A stretch of DNA of 64,000 nt, from NCBI GenBank assembly GCA_963691705.1, contig OY829542.1:36814579-36878578 (forward strand), given 5' to 3'. A model generated the notes under the pieces. The model was given only the letters and a program-made list of their open reading frames with translations, had not been told where the DNA came from and did not search any database. The first letter of the stretch is position 1; each line of letters starts with the position of its first letter. A program made the position numbers and the translations under genes. The DNA comes from Viola odorata. Taxonomy: Eukaryota; Streptophyta; Magnoliopsida; Malpighiales; Violaceae. This document shows, piece by piece, positions 34,166-45,860 of this stretch.

Positions 34166-34675
34166 ATTGTCTATATTTGGTCTCTACTTGGAGATCTAAA
34201 CATTGTCTCTATTTTGTCTCTAAGCCTAGATTTGGCTCTGTTTTGGAGATGATAATCTTTGGCTCTGTTTTGGGATGAAAATCATGAATTTGATAGGTTG
34301 CTAATTTATTTGCATTATATTATTGTTGATGCTAGATACCAAATCGAGTTAAAAATTTGCAAAGTACTATTACTGTTGCTAATTTAAAGTAAAAAATGAT
34401 AAATTATTTAATTTTTAGATTAAATTACTAATTTCTAAACCATAATAATCATCCTTGAAAAGTTTCCTAAACCCTAATTAAAAGAAAATAAAAGAGAGAT
34501 AAATATTGGTAGTGATTCTCATTTTGGTAGTGATTCTTTGTTGGTCACTTCTGTTTTTCTACTAACTATAATCTGAATTGACAATAAAGGTAAAATGGTA
34601 AAAATAACTAAATTTCTTTTCCTTTCCATTCATGTTGCCATACACAAATATTAAAATTTTCTTCCTTTTTCTTGG

Positions 34676-34685
34676 TATATAAAAG
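34676..34685 (+). promoter_or_regulatory. Candidate TATA element for NADK2
   Basis: tatataaaag lies 450 bases upstream of the NADK2 start codon and is followed by a CT-rich leader (34715-34755), a common plant 5' UTR feature. No transcript start can be read from sequence, and the region 34166-34675 shows no other element I can name. Confidence 0.4.
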
Positions 34686-35135
34686 ATGCAGTCATACAAA
34701 AAAAATTCTCTACAAATTCCCTTTCTCTCCTTTCCTTTCCTTTTTTTTCCCTAGTTAAACTTCTCATTTTTTCGTTCGTGTATTTTAGTTCTCATCCAAA
34801 GCACAATTGGCAAAATGTTGAGTTTTCACTCCGGCTAACCCATCAATTAAGGATAAGCAGTCAGCATCACCGGTACACAAGCATAAAACATCACGTCAAA
34901 GAAGCCCAACAACACAGATATAAAAAAGAGAAGTCGCAAGACGCCAACAAAAACCAGGAAAGAATTGCAAAACTCCTCCAGCACAGCAGTGCATCACAGC
35001 ACCACTACTACTACTCACCACAATAAATATTTTCCTCATAATTGCATTATCGCTTAACGTTCTTTTCCCATTTCCCATTCCCATTCCCTTCCAACATCAT
35101 CGCCTCCATCTCATTTACTGTTATTACCACTCCAT

Positions 35136-38100
35136 ATGGTCGCATGCCTTTTGTTGTGCCACGCGGGTATGGTCGATGCCAATCTCTTGTCTCCGGCCAC
35201 TGGACTCTGCTCCGCTCTTAGCATCCACAAAAATGCTGCCTCAACTCTAGTGGGTTTGGGTTTTTTCGGATTGGAGTTGCAGAGAAAGAAGAAGGCCAAA
35301 CTCAATTTTGTTGTCACCGCCGGATTGTCCAACTCTTTCTCTCTTAATTTCGGTGGTTTGGACTCTCAGGTAATTTCCCTTCTTCATCTCTCTTTTCTGT
35401 CCTGTTCGTATCGGCTGTGATTTGCTTTGTTGGCGTTTCTTCTGTGACAAAATGAGTGAAAGGGAATTCATTTTTAGACCATGTAACTCTTAGTTGATTA
35501 TTACGTGCTGATATGGCTTCATTTTGATATCAGAAGTATGTCCAGTCTCATGATCTATCACAGTTTCCCTGGATTGGTCCTGTCCCAGGGGATATTGCTG
35601 AAGTTGAAGCATACTGCAGAATATTTAGAGCAGCTGAATGGCTTCATACTGCATTAATGGATACATTATGCAACCCATTGACAGGGGAGTGTAAAATTAT
35701 ATATGATTTGCCCTCGGAGGAGAGACCACTAATTGAAGATAAAATAGTTTCGGTGCTGGGTTGCATGCTATCACTTCTAAATAAAGGAAGGGAAGATGTT
35801 CTTTCTGGAAGATCTCCTGCCGTGAACTCCTTTCGCATTGCTGATGTCCCACTGATGGAAGATAAGCTGCCACCTCTAGCTATTTTCAGGAGTGAGATGA
35901 AAAGGTGTTGCGAGAGTTTGCATGTTGCTCTCCAGAAGTTCTTGACACCTGATGATGATCGAAGCTTCGATGTATGGAGGAAACTGCAGAGACTGAAGAA
36001 CGTGTGCTATGATGCTGGCTTTCCGCGTCTGTGTGACTACCCTTGTCATGCAGTTTTTTCAAATTGGAGTCCTGTATATCTATCCAACTCTAAAGAGGAT
36101 GTTGTGTCCAAAAATTCCGAGGTAGAATTTTGGACAGGTGGTCAGGTAACAAATGAAGGTTTGAGTTGGTTGCTGGACAAAGGATTCAAGACCATTGTAG
36201 ATATTAGAGCAGAGATCATAAAGGATAACTTTTATGAAGTGGCTGTAAATGATGCTATTTTATCTGGAAAGATCGAGTTGTTTAAAATTCCTGTTGAACC
36301 TAGGACAGCTCCTTCGATGCAGCAGGTTGAAGCATTTGCATTTTTGGTGTCAGACAGCAACAAAAAACCCATCTATCTTCATAGTAAGGAAGGAGCTTGG
36401 AGAACTTCTGCAATGGTTTCCAGATGGAGGCAATATATGACTCGCAGTCCTTTTCAGTTTTCCATTTCGAGGGATAATAGGCCACGTCAAGCAAATGAAA
36501 CGGGGAAAGTGCATTCACCTGCCATTACAGAAAATGGTTCTCAACTGGGGCAGGAAAATGGATTGCTTCAACACTCTTTGGACAAAAGCTGTATTTCAAA
36601 TAAAGTGTCTCAGGAAGTTTCATTGCCAGTCAAGGATGAAAAAGGCCATGCTCCTAACGAGGGCCACAATGGCCATGCTTCTGTTGAGCTCACTAGTGTA
36701 GATACTGTGGAAATCCGGGTGGGATCATCAAATGTCTTAAGGGAAGTTGACCCTCTGAAGGCTCAAGTTCCACCTTGCAATTTATTCTCCAAATCAGAGA
36801 TGTCCAAGTTTTTCAGGACTAAAAAGATATATCCCCCAGCTTATTCTAATCGTCACTTCAAAACTCTTGAAAAGTTACCTGTTTCAAGAAAGAAGAATGT
36901 TAAGATGAGGCATGGAAGTCGGATTGTTGCTGCGGATCCAGTGCCAGGGTTTGTGGAGGCAAAATCGCCCAATGGGTCAGTTGGCAGTGCAAATATATCT
37001 CAAGAGCCTCCAACCTCATCTTCTGGCATTGAAAAGCATAAGAATGACAATATTGGCATTTCTGCTGGTTCAAGTGTGAATGCCCTTGTTGGAGACAAGA
37101 GGCATTCTATTGCTGAAACTGATGTATCTACCACCTATAGCAGCTCAGCTAAGCACGTTGCATTTGAATCAATTAGGGAGGATGATAAAAACAATGGTGC
37201 GGCCTCATTGAGTTCTAGTGATGATGAGTTGTCCTCAGTTGAAGGCAACATGTGTGCCTCTGCAACAGGTGTTGTGAGAGTGCAGTCAAGACGTAAAGCA
37301 GAAATGTTTTTAGTGCGGACAGATGGATTCTCTTGTACAAGAGAAAAAGTTACTGAATCTTCCTTGGCCTTCACCCATCCTAGTACCCAGCAACAGATGC
37401 TCATGTGGAAATCTACACCAAAGACAGTTCTGTTGTTAAAGAAACTTGGCCAAGAACTGATGGAAGAAGCTAAAGAGGTGCTCCTGTTCACTGAAGTGAT
37501 ATTTAGGAATCCCCCAGTGTGATTTTCAAATTATATTACTTTGCATCTTTTTTGCTGCTGAAATTAGGATATGGATTTTTTCATTAGGTTGATTGCATTT
37601 ATTTCTTTTCTTTTCATACAAGCTTTATCTATGGGTTAAACATTAGTCAGTTGTTATGAGCATGCTGAAATTGCTATGCCCATGTGCAGGTTGTGGCTTT
37701 CCTATATCACCAAGAGAAAATGAATGTTCTTGTTGAACCTGATGTTCATGATGTATTTGCTAGAATCCCAGGGTTTGGGTTTGTGCACACCTTTTATAGT
37801 CAAGATACCAGGTAATTGGGCAGTTTGTCAATGCATATTTTAATGTTTCTTGTACATTCTAGTATTGAAAGATAATTTTCAGTTGAGATAATTTGATTTG
37901 ATTCATTAGTAATATATGCATTTAGTCTGGTTCCCCTGATGTAGTGATCTCCATGAGAGGGTTGATTTCGTGGCATGCTTAGGGGGCGATGGGGTTATTC
38001 TCCATGCATCAAACATATTTAGAGGTGCCGTTCCTCCAGTTGTATCCTTTAACCTTGGATCTCTTGGATTCCTGACTTCCCATAGTGTAAGCTCTGAGAT

Positions 38101-41100
38101 CATGTCTTTATCATTTGTCATCATATTTTTAGCCCTGTAAAAACCATTTTTGTAATTGCTGCTTTTCTGTTTTTTATGAAGTTTGAAGACTACAGGAAGG
38201 ATTTAAGACAGGTCATCCATGGAAATAATACATCGGATGGTGTTTATATAACTCTTCGAATGCGCCTGCGGTGTGAGATCTTTCGCAATGGCAAAGCAGT
38301 GCCTGGTAAAATTTTTGATGTCCTAAATGAGGTGGTTGTTGATCGGGGTTCTAATCCATACCTTTCCAAGATTGAATGTTATGAGCATGACCGACTTATA
38401 ACCAAGGTGAGGGCTGTGATAGTCTTGAAGGCATAAAATTTGTTTGCTTATAACATTAATATTCCATTTTTTCTGCTTATAAAATTGAACATTACACCAA
38501 ATTCTCACTTTCTATGGTGAGTTCATTTCTCTCTTTGATGAGTATCTTGTTTTTCAGGTGCAGGGTGATGGAGTCATAGTGGCCACACCTACAGGAAGTA
38601 CTGCATATTCAACAGCGGCAGGTGGTTCCATGGTAATCTTGTCTTTTTTGAGATTTAACCTGCATTTATTTTTCTTTCTTTATGTTTGGGATGAACAAAT
38701 TATAAACTCCTCAAATGTGACTTTATTCTCTACCTTATTAATGTTTGCACTCTTCTCTAATTCAGAGTTTCAATATTGTAAGCAAATAGCAAAATATTGA
38801 TGAAAAAGGCAGCCTACTCCACTGGTCATTATACTCATAGCATGCTTTATATTCAAACCCACCAATAAGACGTGATTTTAATGTCAAAATAGAAAATATG
38901 AATTTTCTTGAAGTCTGTTTAATGATGCAATAAATAGAAATTTAGATATGTGAATAAAATGTGGGCATGGCCTGCATTAATGGTGTACTATTGTATAATT
39001 TTGGGATTCTGCATAACATTCTCTGGTGTACTAGTAGCTATTCTTCTGCTACATGCTAACTGAGATCATCTGTTAAAATATTCTATTCAAAACATATAAG
39101 AATTTTCCCTCTATGTTGGTTATAGCTTCTAGTTGATCACAGGGTGCAGATGAACAATGTATTACATGCTGTGAACACAAGCATTGGTTTTTATTAACTA
39201 AGTTATGAAATGCACAGTTCTTTGGATTAATGGTTGTTTTGAGGAGATGGGCTTCATATTTTCGTCCTTTGATGTTCAGGACCCAGGGAGCTTATAAACC
39301 AGGTCAAATTTGATGTATTGTAGGCTAGAAAGTCAAATAGAAATGCAAAAAAAGCTCTATATAAGCCTCCGCATTTGTACCAAATGTCAGGATACACCAT
39401 TACATTTGTATTCGATTGAAATCAACCACTACATTTGTTTTTTCCGGTCAACATATGCCCCAAACACACTCTCAAAATGAACTATGGTGTGCTTGGGTGT
39501 TTTAACTTGCCATTATACTTAGCATGAAAATTGAAAGAAAATAAAAGGTTAATGGAAATAGTGTTATTTGTAAGGTTAACTAAAAAATCATATTATAATT
39601 AAATAAAACTAATTAATGTTTTATTGAATTAATTAAATTTATCATGGAAATAATTTAAAGATTTTCTTTTGTTTATATTACCATTTTTAATGATTTTCCT
39701 TTAATTTTATTTATGATATGCCAAGATCCTTACTTTTAAGAAGCATAAACTTTTTGCTGATTAATGATGTGGTCCACTAATTGTTTCAAAATTTTATACC
39801 GTAGTCGTTTTGTTTTTCGTTTTTGTTAAAAAAAATTCACACCAGAAAACACAAGTCCATGTTCTAACAGCCCACATGCAGCATTGTCCATTTTAAGTGT
39901 TTTGGGAAATGTTGACCAAAAAAACACAAATGCAATGGTTGATTTGACTCAAATACAAATGAAATGGCTTATATATAGCTTTTTTGTAAAAATGTCAGAT
40001 CACTCGCAAGTAATTCTTAGTCTTCCCGCCCAAAGCATGGTATCTTGCATTGTTACCGAAGATATAACGATGGTGGCAAACTATCTTTTACAATGCCCTC
40101 ATCCTTTGAGGAAGTTTCATATACTGTTAAATGAGCCGCTAAAGTACCTGATGATCATGTTTAACGATGTAGAGGGAGCTGATCCATATCTATTAAATGG
40201 TTGGACTAAAAATATCGAACGTTGATAGCCTAGCAAAGCAGGCATCATGAAAATGAAAAATTATATTTATATTTGTCTTAGCTCTATGCGTTAATGTTCT
40301 TTTGTGTTTTGGTTTCTAATTTCTTAGGGTGACACTGTCATTTTCTTTTTGGATTAGTCACACTGGCGTGAAATAACTTGGCAATAAAGTTAGCATTAGC
40401 AATCAGATATTTTTGGTGGTTTATGGTTTATTTGGTAATTATTTTGTTGGAATTAGCTAGGTGTTTATTATGGACATTATCCACGTTATTTTGCTTTCGT
40501 TACCTGTTTTTTAATGTCATGGGAAGCTTCATCAATTTAGGATTTCTAGGAAGTCTGTTGATATATCTGTGATTTGTCACTAGTCATTACTCAGTCCCTT
40601 CCAGTCACTGATCAACATGGCACCAAAGAGAAACCTGTTTTCTCCCAAAGCCACTATAACAATTCTGCCATACTTTTTCTCTGGAGATTACATGGTTATT
40701 GTTTAGCTTTTAGCGTTAGTATAAGGTAAGAAGGAGATGAGATGGGACAAGTCCCAGTGGGGTTTGAACCCTAGACATGACTACTACGGCCGTAAGGCCT
40801 GGCAATCAGACTACTGCTTGATGATTTATTCTGCCATACTTCAACCCACCAGATTCATCCAAATCTGTTCTCCATCAATTAAGCTCGAGAACAGAATGTC
40901 TTTTTGAATTTAAGTTGGATATTTTTTTTATGGAATGCCACTTTCATTTACCAATACACTAGTGCCATTTTGTTTCTTTAATTGTGTTCGTTTATCTAAC
41001 TCTATGAATGCCAGCAATAGTTGTCTTTGCCACTGTCAGAACAGTTAGCATCATTGCTTAGTGCATGAAGACTCGCATATTACAGACTCTATTGTTACTA

Positions 41101-41586
41101 TTGTTCTGAACAAACAACAATTACATTCTGCAGTTCCTTGCAATTTCTGCTCTAGTTCTATAAGAAGCTGTCATCCTTATAACACAATATTAACTGAATG
41201 CAGGTGCATCCAAATGTTCCTTGCATGCTGTTTACTCCAATCTGTCCTCACTCTCTGTCATTTAGGCCAGTCATACTCCCAGATTCTGCAAGGCTTGAAA
41301 TGAAGGTAAAATGTGGGCATATTGGTCTTTGTTGTATTAGTTATGTTCTTCAAATTGTGGATCTCATTTTACATTCCAACAGATTCCAGAGGATGCTCGA
41401 AGTAATGCATGGGTTTCTTTCGACGGGAAGAGGAGGCAACAACTCTCAAGAGGAGATTCTGTGAGGATACATATGAGCCAGCACCCTCTTCCGACAGTCA
41501 ACAAATCTGATCAGACCGGTGATTGGTTTCACAGCTTGATTCGCTGCCTAAACTGGAACGAAAGGCTAGATCAGAAGGCACTTTGA
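35136..41586 (+). CDS. NADK2: NAD kinase 2, chloroplast type (eight exons)
   Basis: Phosphorylates NAD to NADP, in plants in the chloroplast stroma, with a calmodulin-binding N-terminal region. Exons inferred from splice sites and similarity: 35136-35369, 35534-37477, 37690-37811, 37945-38086, 38182-38406, 38558-38632, 41204-41305, 41383-41586; 1015 residues, slightly longer than Arabidopsis NADK2. All junctions are GT-AG and the frame stays open. Residues 1-60 look like a transit peptide. Residues ~80-390 form the plant-specific region, including a phosphatase-like loop [15 protein letters not shown] in which Ser replaces the catalytic Cys. The kinase domain has [32 protein letters not shown] (GGDG, about residue 779), [13 protein letters not shown] and [15 protein letters not shown]. 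The C-terminus ends [13 protein letters not shown]. Intron 6 (2.57 kb) contains a MITE. No disruption was seen, so it is probably functional. Confidence 0.96.
39347..39986. mobile_element. Mutator-like MITE in NADK2 intron 6
   Basis: A 640-bp AT-rich element with inverted ends of about 130 bases: aaaaaaagctctatataagc at the left and the complement of atatatagcttttttg at the right. Similarity continues inward through acatttgt and tttggtcaacat phrases. Flanking 9-mers tagaaatgc (39338-39346) and taaaaatgt (39987-39995) match at seven of nine positions, consistent with a decayed 9-bp duplication. Long inverted repeats plus a 9-bp duplication point to the Mutator superfamily. No coding capacity. 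Confidence 0.65.
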
Positions 41587-42226
41587 ATAACCAGAAGTGG
41601 AAGAGAGAATTACGCCACTGTCCACTATGGATTGAGGTTTGTGTGTTACTGTACATATTGTAAAGTACAACAACTACAAGAATATAGTTACAGTGAGTAA
41701 AGTCTAGTCGATACTAACGTTGGCTCCCATACAAAGGTAGGTCTTGTCATGATTCTCGTTCTCTTCTAGTTTTGATTTTAAATGGTGACAAAATTGTAAC
41801 TTGTAATTATACACTGTAAATCATTATTTGGTTATAGCACGTCTTACTGCCAACGAGTCAGCTGAAACTGTGTAGAAAATAACATCTGCAACTGAATTCG
41901 CCTCTGAAAATGCGCTTAACTTGGATGTTCAAATGTCGCTATCCTTCTCATTTCCCATTTGTTTTAGGGGATTCCATAATCTGGTATACTCATACAAAAT
42001 TTTCAACTACGGTTTGGTATCCCAATCCAAGAAGAAACTCAGTTCAATTACAATTTGATTTGAGTAATTCCTATATACATTTTGAAATGGACTCGTCTTC
42101 CCTATTTTGATGCTTTTTGCTTTGGTTTGTTTCAAGTTTTATACAAAATGGACTTTAGAGTAACTTTGTATACGTGTATGCACAGTGGAATTAGGGATTT
42201 CACTTTTTTTGGATCAGCCCTGAAAG
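41587..42226 (+). other. NADK2 3' flank
   Basis: Presumed 3' UTR followed by intergenic DNA. No canonical aataaa is evident in the first 250 bases; near-matches such as gtaaag and aataac occur. No ORF is supported up to the hAT element. Confidence 0.4.
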
Positions 42227-43150
42227 TAGGGGTGTCAATTCGGGTCGGGATCGATAGACCCGAGCCCCTTTGGGTTGGGACCAGTCCCAATCCTGACAAA
42301 AAATGGGACCAAAATCTCGGTCCCGGTTTCGACCCGTCAAATGTTTCCGGGACCTGGACCAGACCCGGAAAAAAATAGTCCCGGGTTTTCATAAGAGAAT
42401 TCCACCATATCTCTGTCGGAGGACATGAAATACTCCAAGGGGTGAATTATGCATATGGGTCTGCAGAAATTCGAAATGATTTTGGAAAAGATTTGGTAAT
42501 ATATATAATTGGTTTTTTTAATATCAACATCAACAACATACTAAATTTAAACTCTGTTAGAAATACCACAAAATCTTCTCTGTCAAGCACATGATCTTAG
42601 AAAGAACAAAAACAATCTGAGATCTATTTTTTATTTTTCTTTTATAAAATATGAGATTTGAGAAGGGAAAGATGAAGAAAACAATAAGTAATCATCCCTC
42701 GAACCAGATCTGGAAAAAAATCTTTATCATTTTACAATGTACTCCCGCGATTGCTGGTGCTGGATGGGGGGTGCGCAGTTGAGCGGCGTTACAGCGTGAG
42801 GGGTGGCCGCGGTACGATGCGGTGGTGGGGTGGCTGGCTCCGGTGAGGGTGGTGATGATGGCGGTGCGGGCCGTGCAGTGCGGCTATGCGAGGGAGATAT
42901 TTTTGGTGAAGAGTGAGCGTGACTGCGTGAGGGGAATTGAGGATTGAGGGAAAGAGAGGGTGTGCTGATTGTTGCGGGCCTTGCCCTAATTCTAAATGGA
43001 CCGGGACCATTTTTAGTCGTGCCAGACCCGACGAGTCCTGGTCCCGACTGGTTAGGACCCGAGATAATTCGGGTCGGGACCAGTCCCGATCCCGGAAAAA
43101 AATGGGACCGAGACCGGGTTTTTGGGTCTCGGGACTTTTTGACACCTCTA
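42227..43150. mobile_element. Non-autonomous hAT-like element with 8-bp TSD
   Basis: The 924-bp element is flanked by cctgaaag at 42219-42226 and 43151-43158, a perfect 8-bp duplication. The terminal inverted repeats are taggggtgtcaa (left) and ttgacacctcta (right), one mismatch; TAGGGGTGTCAA-type ends are typical of plant hAT elements. Both subterminal regions (42235-42385 and 43000-43140) are packed with gggacc/ggtccc and gggtcggga motifs in both orientations, probable transposase binding sites. There is no transposase. The GC-rich internal block 42730-42960 has a Pro/Ser-rich open frame on the - strand that I take to be non-coding or captured. Confidence 0.85.
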
Positions 43151-43289
43151 CCTGAAAGTGTTGAGATATATATCTTGCAAATTGCTAATATTTGTGTGTA
43201 TATGTTCATTTTGTAGGAAAATTAATACACCACCAAAAAGAGTCAATGCCGGCGGAATTTACGAGGCAAAAGTAAACACTCTTAAAAAT

Positions 43290-43482
43290 ATGTTTGGTAT
43301 CGTTTTTGTTTCTGGTTTTTTTTTCTTAGCTTTTAAAAAACAAAATAAAAAATAAGAAACCACTTTTTTTTGTTTTTAAAATTATGATTCTTTTTTCATA
43401 AATTAGTCACTTAAAAGAATAAATTAAAAAGAAAAAAATTATTTTACCAAACACCAAAAATAAAAACGATAACAAACAAGCC
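43290..43482. mobile_element. Small foldback element (MITE-like)
   Basis: The left end, tgtttggtatcgtttttgtt, faces an inverted copy at the right, aaaaacgataacaaac. The complementarity continues inward over AT-rich sequence. About 190 bp, no ORF. The target duplication is not clear. Confidence 0.55.
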
Positions 43483-43559
43483 CGTGCGTTTCTTTGGAAT
43501 TCACGTGGCACACTTCATTTCACCACTTTGGAAAGAATGAGAATCTCATCGATCTTTAA

Positions 43560-44130
43560 CGTGATGAGTTCCTCAAGGTTAAAAGTTATTCTTTTGAATG
43601 CAAGATTTGATCCTCCATTATCGACGAATGATGAAACAGTCCTACCTATTTAATGGCCTATCAGATCCAAATATTAAGCAACTATTTCTCTCATTAATTC
43701 CGAAACAACTTGATAATAAGATTCTGAGAACGCTCAAGACGCAAGGAAGACAAGTTACTTAAATTTCCATGAGAGAATTATATCAAACAATGCTCAAATC
43801 TCTTGAGAAGCTATACTTTCACAAAAAGTTGTTCAAAGACGTTATTAAACAAAGTCCTTCCCCTCGGAAAGCTTGCATCAGGTCAGACTTATCCATCAAA
43901 TGTCCTTCTAAGGAAGACTGTCGTTGTAGTGACAAAAGGAAATATCACAAAAAGGCGTACCTTTGCAAAATATGAACTAAAAGGCAAGCCGCTTCAAAAC
44001 TTTCAGAAAACCACGATGGAGGTTTCTCTAATAAAACTCTTATAAGAAAACATCTGATCGTTGTTTCATTTGTGGTAAAAAAAGTCACTTCTCTAAACAA
44101 TATCAGCAAATAAGGACCTCTATCGCAAAG
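43560..44130 (+). pseudogene. Endogenous caulimovirid relic: coat-protein-like end with zinc knuckle
   Basis: In broken frames on the + strand there is a Lys/Cys-rich segment with ACIRSDLSIKCPSKEDC (about 43870-43920) and, some 150 bases later, a knuckle-like RCFICGKKSHFSKQ in which the last Cys has become Tyr. This pairing of a basic Cys-rich segment and a CCHC knuckle resembles the coat-protein-like region of endogenous plant pararetroviruses. Many stops and frameshifts are present. It is an old, inactive copy. A gypsy gag origin is possible but less likely. Confidence 0.5.
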
Positions 44131-44341
44131 ATGACCGAAGAAATATATACTTGTACCGGAGTCAACATGTTGATGATCATGAGTCGATCTTCTCAGTTGA
44201 TGATAAACAGAAGCCATAGTTCCTAGTAACAGTAGAAGAGTATGATGATACTGGTTTTTCACAAAATTCTATGAAAATTTCTGCCTAATGAATTTGTCGG
44301 TTCTCATGAGCTCATAGATAATACCTTAGATACTAGTCACT

Positions 44342-44614
44342 GTGTTTGCAGGCAGTTATGATCGTTCGATCCATCCCACACCATTCTACCAACAATATTA
44401 TAGAACAATTAATAATGAGGCCTTCTCAACAAATCTCATTAGTTTCAAGATCACACTCAAATTCTTTCCAAGATGTTCGATCACAACTCAAGTTCTTGGT
44501 TCTACCCTTCATAGTAAAGATTTGATTCTTAGCTCTTATATTTTTAGTAAACTCAAAAAGCTTAAATTTTTTTTGGCTGACTTTCGTGAGATTGATTCGT
44601 TTCTTATGAGATGA
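44342..44614 (+). pseudogene. Endogenous caulimovirid relic: protease-region fragment
   Basis: An open stretch includes FSTNLISFKITLKFFPRCSI and TQVLGSTLHSKDLI, which resemble the aspartic-protease region of florendovirus-like caulimovirid polyproteins. The active-site D-T-G part upstream is not recognisable. It lies in the expected order between the knuckle (44050-44110) and RT-derived sequence (44760 onward). Confidence 0.5.
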
Positions 44615-44759
44615 TATTGACTTTAAACAACTTTTTTAACCCTTCCTAGAAAAGTCTAATAATTCTTAGTTACCCATTTGATATTCCATAGATTAAACAA
44701 AACATAATTTTCAAATCATGTGGCAACCAACCACACAGATTTCAAAACCAAATGTCTAC

Positions 44760-45176
44760 ACCTACTTTGGGAAAACAAAGATTTCTTCATTTCCTTATCC
44801 TTTAAGAAAAATGAAGATTTCAATCTCACGAAAGTCAATCATTTTGATATGAATCAAGAACATAAGAAACTTGTAAATGAAGAGTGTCAGTAACTCCTTG
44901 CCCAATGACTTGTTGAAAGACGGGTGCTGAGTAACGGAGAGGGAGGAATATTCGGATCATGGGCTTATGAAAAATCGATGGGGTTGTCACCAAACCAAAA
45001 GATACAACAATCCATTGATAATAGTGACTAGGGATACATAAAGTTGTCTTGTATCTTTTTTCTAAATGAATTACAAGTTGCCGAAAACTTACTTTCAGAT
45101 CAAAATTTTGAGAAGATCTTTGCATTTGAAAGGTTGGAGAATAAGCTTGACTTGTTCGACAAAAAAAACTTATCAT
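44760..45176 (-). pseudogene. Endogenous caulimovirid relic: reverse transcriptase pieces, one inverted
   Basis: On the + strand at 44800-44885 a frame resembles the segment that precedes RT (DFNLTKVNHFDMNQEHKK). From about 44890 the orientation flips: on the - strand, 45110-44900 encodes NFDLKVSFRQLVIHLEKRYK and QWIVVSFGLVTTPSIFHK, matching RT palm segments of caulimovirid or gypsy type. The catalytic YxDD box is not present. The relic has therefore been inverted internally and truncated. It has no coding capacity. Confidence 0.6.
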
Positions 45177-45860
45177 CCTGAAGAAATTGATTTAAAAGTT
45201 AATAGTTGATTACCAATCTCATCTTTTCTCGAACTAACTTCGCCTCTCTTTTTTAAAGTTCTTATTGTTAATCAATTCTACTTTTACTTGTCCAAATATT
45301 TTAAATTTGGTCTCAAATTCTAGTTGGAATTTATAAATGATTAAAATATTAAGCTAACTTCCTTATATTAATGACAAATAAATTAAGACATTCTAAAAAT
45401 ATTTTATTATCTTTTATAATTTTCTAAAATGATTCCTAAATATTCTATGTATGTATTTTTAATATTATTTGTCATTAACTTTTTATAATTTTCTAAGATA
45501 GTTCCTAAATAGTTTATTAGTTGTCTGATTGCTGGTAAAAATATCTGTATAAATTTAAATTAGGTTCAAATCTCACCCCGCTTATCTAGAAAGGGAAAGA
45601 AGAAGATGGTCCTAAATATATAACACATTATTTCTAATGAGTTCAATCCACCTCCGCCTATGCATACACTTGTACACGTGACATTTTTTGCTTACAACAA
45701 TCCCTTAATGTGGTTTTAATGCCTAAATCTACGAATTAATTCTAAAATAAACACTTACCAAAGTTTTAAAAGGTAAACTACGCGGATTATTTTAGTTTAT
45801 CATGTTCGAGCTACCCAAAAAGGGACTTTAGAAAAAGAAGAAAAGCCTCTCTCTCTAGTT
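45177..45860 (+). other. AT-rich stretch, no gene
   Basis: Simple AT-rich DNA. A phrase ggttcaaatctcacccc near 45563 resembles a pol III B box, but no accompanying A box or SINE tail was seen. Confidence 0.4.

Noticed and set aside
36249..37491. Shadow ORFs on both strands over NADK2 exon 2
   Set aside because: They lie in other frames of a strongly conserved coding exon.
40755..40815. B-box-like phrase gggtttgaaccc, possible SINE or tRNA remnant
   Set aside because: No A box at the right distance, no cloverleaf and no poly-A or poly-T tail.
42727..43216. Pro/Ser-rich ORFs of 90-160 codons in the hAT element
   Set aside because: They overlap on both strands in GC-rich repetitive DNA made of gggacc motifs and show no domain.
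45555..45600. B-box-like ggttcaaatctc
   Set aside because: Same reasons: no A box and no repeat boundaries.
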